A stretch of 64,000 nucleotides of DNA from Ruminococcus sp. (GTDB lineage Bacteria; Bacillota; Clostridia; Oscillospirales; Ruminococcaceae). Position numbers and translations under genes: made by a program. Positions 59,855 through 64,000 of this stretch are shown here, piece by piece. The stretch's first letter is position 1. Each line of letters begins with the position of its first letter. The notes below the pieces were generated by a model. It ran no database searches. It was not told where the DNA came from and worked only from the letters and a program-made list of their open reading frames with translations. The DNA is taken from contig NZ_JAFUAG010000041.1 of assembly GCF_017464355.1 (NCBI RefSeq), forward strand, positions 62,001 to 126,000. The letters are read 5' to 3'.

Positions 59855-60682
59855 ATGATAACACAGACCATCAATGGCATAAAATTCAAAATGGCTTCAT
59901 ACCACGATCTCAGCTTTCTTGAAGATTACGGAGAGGTATTCAAAGTTTTCGATGACCAGGATTCAGGGAACATCTGCTTCGGGGTTGATTCTCCCGAGGG
60001 CAGGCTGTTCATAAAATATGCAGGCGCCCCAACCGCAGAATACAGCGGCGCCCCCGCCGATGCCATTATGCGGCTGAAAGCTTCTGCTGAGATATACCAT
60101 AAGCTTTCGCACCCGGCTCTTATCCGTTTTCGTGAAGCCCGCAGCATGGGCACAGGCTACGGCCTTGTATTCGACTGGGCAGAAGGGGAGTGTATGGGAC
60201 GTATGTATGAGGATAGCCACCGCAAGATAATGGCGCTTCCCGTAACAGAAAAGCTGGGCATTTTCGCGGCGGTGACAGATTTCCTGAAGCACACCGCAGC
60301 CACGGGCTTTACCGCTGTTGACTTCTATGACGGGAGTATAATGTATGACCCCGTCAGCCGTAAGACCACTATCTGCGACATCGACTTTTTCAGACCGCAG
60401 CCCACTGTAAACGACATGGGACGTATGTGGGGCAGCAGCAGATTTATGTCCCCCGAGGAATACGAAAAAGGCGCACAGCTTGATGAGATGACCAATGTTT
60501 TCACACTGGGGCAGACAGGATTTTCCATATTCACCGACAGCAGCTATGACCCCGCAGCATTTCCCCTGGGCAAGGGCTGCTATGATGTGCTTATGAAAGC
60601 TGTAAGTCCCGAAAGAGAGAAGCGCTTTGGCTCCATAGCCGAGTTTGAAGCAGCATGGAAAAATGAGATACAAAGGAGATAA
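59855..60682 (+). CDS. Serine/threonine protein kinase-like protein
   Basis: 275 residues from ATG 59855 (GAGAGG upstream); the frame opens earlier but that part covers the terminator. A kinase fold is visible: Lys54 (LFIKYAG), a helix-C Glu (SAEIYHKLSHP), a catalytic-loop-like AVDFYDGSI with Asp156 but Ser where Asn is usual, a DID in place of DFG (Asp175-Asp177), and an APE-like RFMSPEEY. The glycine loop is not obvious. It may be active or a pseudokinase. RtcB follows 3 nt downstream, so the two are made together. Confidence 0.75.
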   Translation: MITQTINGIKFKMASYHDLSFLEDYGEVFKVFDDQDSGNICFGVDSPEGRLFIKYAGAPTAEYSGAPADAIMRLKASAEIYHKLSHPALIRFREARSMGTGYGLVFDWAEGECMGRMYEDSHRKIMALPVTEKLGIFAAVTDFLKHTAATGFTAVDFYDGSIMYDPVSRKTTICDIDFFRPQPTVNDMGRMWGSSRFMSPEEYEKGAQLDEMTNVFTLGQTGFSIFTDSSYDPAAFPLGKGCYDVLMKAVSPEREKRFGSIAEFEAAWKNEIQRR

Positions 60683-60685
60683 AAT

Positions 60686-61918
60686 ATGTTTGAACTTAAC
60701 GGAAAGTACGGCACCGCCAAGGTATTCACCGATATCTGCGACGAAACAGCCATATCACAGATAATTGAACTTATGAACCAGCCCATGGCAGAGGGTCAGC
60801 GGGTACGCATTATGCCCGATGTCCATGCAGGCGCAGGCTGTACCGTGGGCACCACCATGACCATTACCGATAAGGCCGTACCCAATCTGGTGGGGGTAGA
60901 TATCGGCTGCGGCATGGAAACCGTAAAGCTTAAGGAAAAGCACATCGAGGTACAGCAGCTTGACAAGCTCATATACCGCGAGATACCCTCAGGCTTTGAT
61001 ATCCGTAAGAAGCCCCACCGCTTCAACAATAAGATAGACCTGACCGAGCTTTACTGCTTTAAGCACATAAACCACGAAAAGGCCGTACACAGCCTTGGTT
61101 CCCTGGGTGGCGGAAATCACTTCATCGAGGCCGATAAGGGCAGCGACGGCGCTGTATATATCGTTATACACTCAGGTTCAAGGCACCTTGGCCTGGAGGT
61201 AGCCAAGTACTATCAGGAGGAGGCCTACAAGACCCTAAACGGCTGTACCAAGGCGGATATCGACGCGCTCATAGCAAAGCTTAAGGCCGAGGGCAAGGAT
61301 AAGCAGATACAGACCGAGATAACCAAGCTGAAGAACACCAAGCACACCGATGTCCCCAGGCAGCTGGCCTATACCGAGGGCGAGCTTTTCGAGCAGTATA
61401 TCCACGATATGAAGATAGTACAGCAGTTCGCCATGCTGAACCGTCAGGCCATGATGGACGAGATAATCGACGGCATGAGCCTGCACGTCAAGGAGCAGTT
61501 CACCACCATACATAACTACATCGACACCGATAACATGATACTCCGCAAGGGCGCAGTTTCCGCCCAGCTGGGGGAAGTATTGCTGATACCCATAAATATG
61601 CGTGACGGCAGCCTTATCTGCACAGGCAAGGGCAATCCCGACTGGAACTGCTCAGCACCCCACGGCGCAGGCAGGATACTCTCCCGTTCCGCCGCCAAGG
61701 CACAGCTGACCCTCACCGAGTTCAAGAAGGAGATGAAGGGCATATACAGCACCTCCGTAAACTCCTCCACCCTTGATGAGTCCCCCATGGCCTACAAGAG
61801 CATAGATGACATCGTGAATAATATCGGCGATACCTGCAATGTTGACGAGATAATAAAGCCTATATACAACTTCAAGGCAGGGGAGTCCGAAGACCACGGC
61901 AGAACGAGAATGAGGTGA
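60686..61918 (+). CDS. rtcB: RNA-splicing ligase RtcB
   Basis: A 410-residue GTP-dependent RNA ligase that joins 2',3'-cyclic phosphate (or 3'-phosphate) and 5'-OH ends, used in RNA repair. Metal and nucleotide motifs are visible: VGVDIGCGME, GSLGGGNHFIE, HSGSRHLG, and the GMP-accepting His in SAPHGAGR. AAAGGAG precedes the ATG. It is the middle gene of the kinase-rtcB-small protein operon. No RtcA, archease or RtcR gene is present. Confidence 0.93.
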   Translation: MFELNGKYGTAKVFTDICDETAISQIIELMNQPMAEGQRVRIMPDVHAGAGCTVGTTMTITDKAVPNLVGVDIGCGMETVKLKEKHIEVQQLDKLIYREIPSGFDIRKKPHRFNNKIDLTELYCFKHINHEKAVHSLGSLGGGNHFIEADKGSDGAVYIVIHSGSRHLGLEVAKYYQEEAYKTLNGCTKADIDALIAKLKAEGKDKQIQTEITKLKNTKHTDVPRQLAYTEGELFEQYIHDMKIVQQFAMLNRQAMMDEIIDGMSLHVKEQFTTIHNYIDTDNMILRKGAVSAQLGEVLLIPINMRDGSLICTGKGNPDWNCSAPHGAGRILSRSAAKAQLTLTEFKKEMKGIYSTSVNSSTLDESPMAYKSIDDIVNNIGDTCNVDEIIKPIYNFKAGESEDHGRTRMR

Positions 61919-61922
61919 TACC

Positions 61923-62087
61923 ATGACCGAAAAATTCATACCCTACGAGAAAATGAGCAAAAAGCAGCGCCGTGAGCTTGACGCAAAGGCCAGGAACCTC
62001 TGGGGCGCAGACCCCCGCACCCGTGTTGTCCCCAACGGCAAAGCCTACAAGCGCAAGCCCAAGCATAAGGCCGAGCTTGAATACTGA
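61923..62087 (+). CDS. 54-residue basic protein downstream of RtcB
   Basis: A 54-codon frame starts 4 nt after the rtcB stop, with AGGTGATACC as ribosome site. It reads MTEKFIPYEKMSKKQRRELD, then a WGADPRTRVVPNGKAYKRK stretch. It is strongly basic with a FIPYEK(M/L)SKK opening that I associate with small conserved proteins of Firmicutes. The spacing makes it part of the RtcB operon; an RNA-binding or ligase-partner role is inference. Confidence 0.7.
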   Translation: MTEKFIPYEKMSKKQRRELDAKARNLWGADPRTRVVPNGKAYKRKPKHKAELEY

Positions 62088-62100
62088 ATCTCAATTTGGT

Positions 62101-62190
62101 TTCGTATTGTTTTCCCCGACGAAGGCGTGGGGAAACAATACGAAAAAAAGCCATTCTGTATCATCAGCAATGCACTTCAAAATTGGGAGA
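62101..62190 (+). repeat. Interspersed structured repeat, copy B
   Basis: A 16-bp stem with one bulge (62101-62117 with 62129-62144) ends in an A-run, so it is not a plus-strand terminator, followed by the 42 nt block (62149-62190) shared with 41822-41863 at 38 positions. TCTCAATTT just upstream can pair with AAATTGGGAGA at the end, closing the element. It lies downstream of the RtcB operon. Confidence 0.65.
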
Positions 62191-62218
62191 ATACTGATAC
62201 ATATCAGCAGATATAAAG

Positions 62219-62243
62219 AGAGCGTGAGTTTTCCTCACGCTCT
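62219..62243. terminator. Terminator between the RtcB operon and the GNAT gene
   Basis: Perfect 10-bp stem AGAGCGTGAG/CTCACGCTCT with a 5 nt loop and short T-runs on both strands. Confidence 0.7.
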
Positions 62244-62252
62244 TTGTCATTT

Positions 62253-62729
62253 TCAAAGCAATTCCTCCATGCAGGTCTTCTGGACGCTCATGCCCATGGC
62301 CTCGTAGAAAGCCCTGGCCGCAGGGTTCTTCTCCCACACGTTCAGGGTGATGTTATAGCAGCCTGCCTCTTTGGCAAAGGCCTTCACCGCCTCATACAGC
62401 TGTGTCCCTATATGCTGACCCCTTGCATTCTCATCAACGCAAATATCATCTATATAAAGTGAACGTATATCTGTAGTCGCCGTATCTGAGGTCGGCTCTT
62501 TCAGCACACAAAAGGCATACCCCACCATAACATCGTCATCGCCGCAGCAGGCGAAGACAGGTGTGCTGTCATCGGCCAGTATAGCTTTCAGCTGTTTCTC
62601 ATCATACTTTGTCCCGCCCATAACAAACAGGTCGGGCCTGCCCTTGGCATGGACATTGCATACCTGCCCCAGCAGTGCCATTATCTGCGGTATATCTTTT
62701 TCCTCGGCTCTTCTTATCATTCTGTCCAC
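62253..62729 (-). CDS. GNAT-family N-acetyltransferase
   Basis: A 158-residue acetyltransferase. The acetyl-CoA loop region is IDDICVDENARGQHIGTQLY (residues about 91-110), with LNVWEKNPAARAFYEAMGM near the C-terminus. Acetyl acceptor unknown. GAGGTGGAC precedes the ATG. Its promoter is embedded in the hairpin at 62737-62780. Confidence 0.88.
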   Translation of the reverse strand: MDRMIRRAEEKDIPQIMALLGQVCNVHAKGRPDLFVMGGTKYDEKQLKAILADDSTPVFACCGDDDVMVGYAFCVLKEPTSDTATTDIRSLYIDDICVDENARGQHIGTQLYEAVKAFAKEAGCYNITLNVWEKNPAARAFYEAMGMSVQKTCMEELL

Positions 62730-62736
62730 CTCACAA

Positions 62737-62777
62737 AAAATCGTCTGACATATTATACCATGTCAGACGATTTTTTT
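62737..62777. terminator. Bidirectional terminator hairpin with an embedded promoter
   Basis: AAAATCGTCTGACAT pairs with ATGTCAGACGATTTT, with T-runs on both sides: it ends thiT on the minus strand and can stop plus-strand transcripts. The loop carries the -10 box of the GNAT promoter. Confidence 0.8.
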
Positions 62778-62780
62778 CAA
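62752..62780 (-). promoter_or_regulatory. Promoter of the GNAT gene
   Basis: Minus-strand TTGAAA (62780-62775), 17 nt, TATAAT (62757-62752). The spacer is one arm of the terminator hairpin. Confidence 0.65.
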
Positions 62781-62792
62781 GTATATTTCAGG

Positions 62793-63374
62793 TCAGTCCT
62801 TAGCAGGTGCGATAAGCCTCTTTGTCTGGGGCAGTGAGAACAGTATCACCGCACCGATCACCGAGAAGATGATCTCTGGCACCATGTAAGAGCCGTTGTA
62901 TACCAGGCTGTACAGGTAAGTATTGGAGGTGTCAAAGCCGTCCCACAGCTTGCCTGCGCTCTCCCATATCCACACACCGCTGGCGAAATGGCTCGCAAGC
63001 CTCAGCAGCAGTGCGATAACAGTACCTGCTATCCAGCCTGCCATGCCTTTTCTCCTGAAAATGCCTGCAAAGCCGATGACAGTGTAAGCTACCAGATAGT
63101 CAAGGAGCAGACAAGCGATAAGTGTACTTGCCGTAAGTCCCCAGCTGAGTACCTCGCCCAGGTCAAGGAACATCTGCACCAGCGCATAAACAAAGGAAAC
63201 AGCCAGTCCCTTGCCTATGCCGTGCTTTATGCTGTAGATACAAATTGGCAGCATGGAAAGCAGTGTTATCGAACCGCCCCAGGGCAGCTTGTAGACCTTT
63301 ATCAGGCTAAGCACCGATGCCAGCGCCACCATTACAGCGCCTTCTACCAGCCACAGGATCTTTGAGTTTTTCAT
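62793..63374 (-). CDS. thiT: Thiamine transporter substrate-binding subunit ThiT (ECF type)
   Basis: 193 residues from ATG 63374 (AAAGGAAG upstream; the frame runs further up through the terminator). Six TM helices, with KVYKLPWGGSITLLSMLPI in the first loop, YALVQMFLDLG and SHFASGVWIWES, the ThiT thiamine-binding segments. It is the S component of an energy-coupling-factor importer and depends on EcfAAT proteins encoded elsewhere. The TPP riboswitch and terminator upstream confirm the cargo. Confidence 0.93.
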   Translation of the reverse strand: MKNSKILWLVEGAVMVALASVLSLIKVYKLPWGGSITLLSMLPICIYSIKHGIGKGLAVSFVYALVQMFLDLGEVLSWGLTASTLIACLLLDYLVAYTVIGFAGIFRRKGMAGWIAGTVIALLLRLASHFASGVWIWESAGKLWDGFDTSNTYLYSLVYNGSYMVPEIIFSVIGAVILFSLPQTKRLIAPAKD

Positions 63375-63407
63375 ATGAAACTTCCTTTCTACTGTTTTGC
63401 AGCAAAC

Positions 63408-63436
63408 AAAAAAGCGCCAGCCGAAATGGCAGGCGC
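63408..63436 (-). terminator. Riboswitch-controlled terminator of thiT
   Basis: Stem GCGCC-GCC/GGC-GGCGC followed on the minus strand by six T, 20 nt after the riboswitch; it should form when TPP is bound. Confidence 0.85.
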
Positions 63437-63458
63437 AAAACATTTTCATAAATATTTG

Positions 63459-63543
63459 ACTTCCTACCACGGTGTTGACCGACAGGTTCAAAGGGTCGGA
63501 ACATTGTCCTCTCAACTCAGGCTGCTGCCTTTAGTCCCCCTGC
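63459..63543 (-). ncRNA. TPP (THI-box) riboswitch
   Basis: On the minus strand the conserved THI elements appear in order: GCAGGGGGACTAAAGG, CTGAGTTGAGAGG, the hallmark GACCCTTTGAACCTG, GGTCAACACC and GTGGTAGGAAG. It controls thiT through the terminator at 63408-63436, turning the gene off when thiamine diphosphate is plentiful. Confidence 0.95.
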
Positions 63544-63552
63544 AAATATATC

Positions 63553-63583
63553 AAAAAAAATTGCCCCGAACTATTCGGAGCAA
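63553..63583 (-). terminator. Terminator of tRNA-Thr
   Basis: Stem TTGC-CCGAA/TTCGG-GCAA with a 3 nt loop, followed on the minus strand by eight T. It separates the tRNA from the riboswitch transcript. Confidence 0.85.
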
Positions 63584-63585
63584 AG

Positions 63586-63658
63586 AGCTGATACCCGGAT
63601 TCGAACCGGGGACCTCATCCTTACCAAGGATGTGCTCTACCACCTGAGCCATATCAGC
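63586..63658 (-). tRNA. tRNA-Thr(GGT)
   Basis: A 73 nt tRNA: acceptor GCTGATA/TATCAGC, discriminator T, anticodon loop TTGGTAA giving anticodon GGT, and T arm CCGG-TTCGAAT-CCGG. It reads ACC and ACU codons. CCA is not encoded. Confidence 0.95.
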
Positions 63659-63707
63659 TTACCGTCGGTTTTAAGTGTTTTTATCACTCTCGTCAACCGA
63701 CTTATAT

Positions 63708-63736
63708 ATTATACACCATGTTTTCAGATTTGTCAA
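63708..63736 (-). promoter_or_regulatory. Consensus promoter of tRNA-Thr
   Basis: Minus-strand TTGACA (63736-63731), 17 nt, TATAAT (63713-63708). Confidence 0.85.
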
Positions 63737-63755
63737 GTGTTTTTTGAAATTTTTT

Positions 63756-64000
63756 TCAAGAAATTTCTCTGATGCCTTTCACATGAGCCGCAATGACCGT
63801 AATATCGGTCACATTCAGGTCTCCGTCGCGGTTCACATCGGCCACATTTAACTGATAATCTTCTGAAAATGCCCTGATTTGTTTAACATAAGCGGCTGTA
63901 AGGGAGATATCAGTAACATTGATGTCGCCGTCACCGTTTATGTCGCCGAGTTCACGCAGATCGATGTCAGCCAGTTCGTAAGGGTCCTTCTTGCCCATTC
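63756..64000 (-). CDS. C-terminal type I dockerin of a protein starting outside the window
   Basis: The last 80 residues of a minus-strand gene that continues beyond the right edge. Two calcium-binding dockerin repeats are clear: GDINGDGDINVTDISLTAAYVKQI and ADVNRDGDLNVTDITVIAAHVKGI (given here as residues about 18-41 and 53-76). Dockerins plug secreted enzymes into cohesins of a cellulosome scaffold. The catalytic part is not visible. Apart from its promoter-proximal neighbour tRNA-Thr it has no relation to adjacent genes. Confidence 0.85.
   Translation of the reverse strand, partial: MGKKDPYELADIDLRELGDINGDGDINVTDISLTAAYVKQIRAFSEDYQLNVADVNRDGDLNVTDITVIAAHVKGIREIS

Noticed and set aside
1-64000. 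CRISPR arrays, insertion sequences, integrases or rRNA genes
   Set aside because: No regularly spaced repeats, transposase or integrase-like frames or rRNA sequence were found.

Overview
This 64 kb window looks like chromosome from an anaerobic Firmicute of the genus Ruminococcus (family Oscillospiraceae/Ruminococcaceae). Evidence: a type I dockerin with two calcium-binding repeats at the right edge (a cellulosome signature), two alpha-galactosidases (GH27, GH36), strong Gram-positive Shine-Dalgarno sites, several TTG starts, a SigK-like sigma factor and a detached Spo0A DNA-binding domain. Species is not assigned. Promoters are unusually legible: more than twenty have near-consensus -35 and -10 boxes separated by exactly 17 nt.

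Layout. 1-4.4 kb (minus): an ABC exporter half broken by an in-frame amber codon with its TetR repressor, then a second TetR gene with a CrtI-like FAD oxidoreductase. 4.6-8.9 kb (plus): SigK-like sigma factor, MATE exporter, acetolactate synthase. 8.9-11.6 kb (minus): KtrB, an unknown membrane-anchored protein and KtrA. 12-14.5 kb (plus): sugar-binding lipoprotein followed by a sensory diguanylate cyclase. 14.6-20.4 kb: a solitary 1919-residue helicase-nuclease-like protein. 20.6-24.3 kb: glutathione peroxidase plus radical SAM protein, ZIP transporter under a DtxR-type box, QueH, and a small C39-like protein. 24.4-32.2 kb: two-component system and a MacB/FtsX-type ABC transporter, separated by a 2 kb minus-strand insert with an orphan Spo0A_C protein and a truncated phage MuF protein carrying a metallopeptidase-like toxin domain next to a candidate immunity gene. 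32.2-36.4 kb (minus): MarR-regulated heterodimeric ABC exporter. 36.4-41.7 kb (minus): a small unknown, MetE, an ECF sigma factor fused to a transmembrane and duplicated outer domain, and tRNA-Ser. 42-46.3 kb: two glutamate-cysteine ligase family genes, a serine hydrolase and a class II glutamine amidotransferase. 46.4-57.7 kb: GH27, a double-glycine leader peptide, ferredoxin-type aldo/keto reductase, NrdR, CoaBC, GH36, CCA-adding enzyme, VanZ-like protein, GGDEF-EAL protein. 57.7-59.5 kb (minus): TagGH-like polysaccharide exporter. 59.5-62.1 kb: attenuator-like leader, kinase-like protein, RtcB and a 54-residue basic protein. 62.2-64 kb (minus): GNAT protein, TPP riboswitch with ThiT, tRNA-Thr, dockerin end.

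The strongest leads for new biology are the MuF toxin/immunity pair (27.1-28.4 kb), the helicase with a degenerate nuclease site (14.6-20.4 kb), the leader-peptide/terminator device in front of the kinase-RtcB-small protein operon (59.6-62.1 kb), the double-glycine peptide (47.8 kb), the ECF sigma/outer-domain fusion (39.3-41.4 kb), and a 42-nt interspersed repeat found at 41.8 and 62.1 kb. All calls come from reading the sequence; no database search was run.
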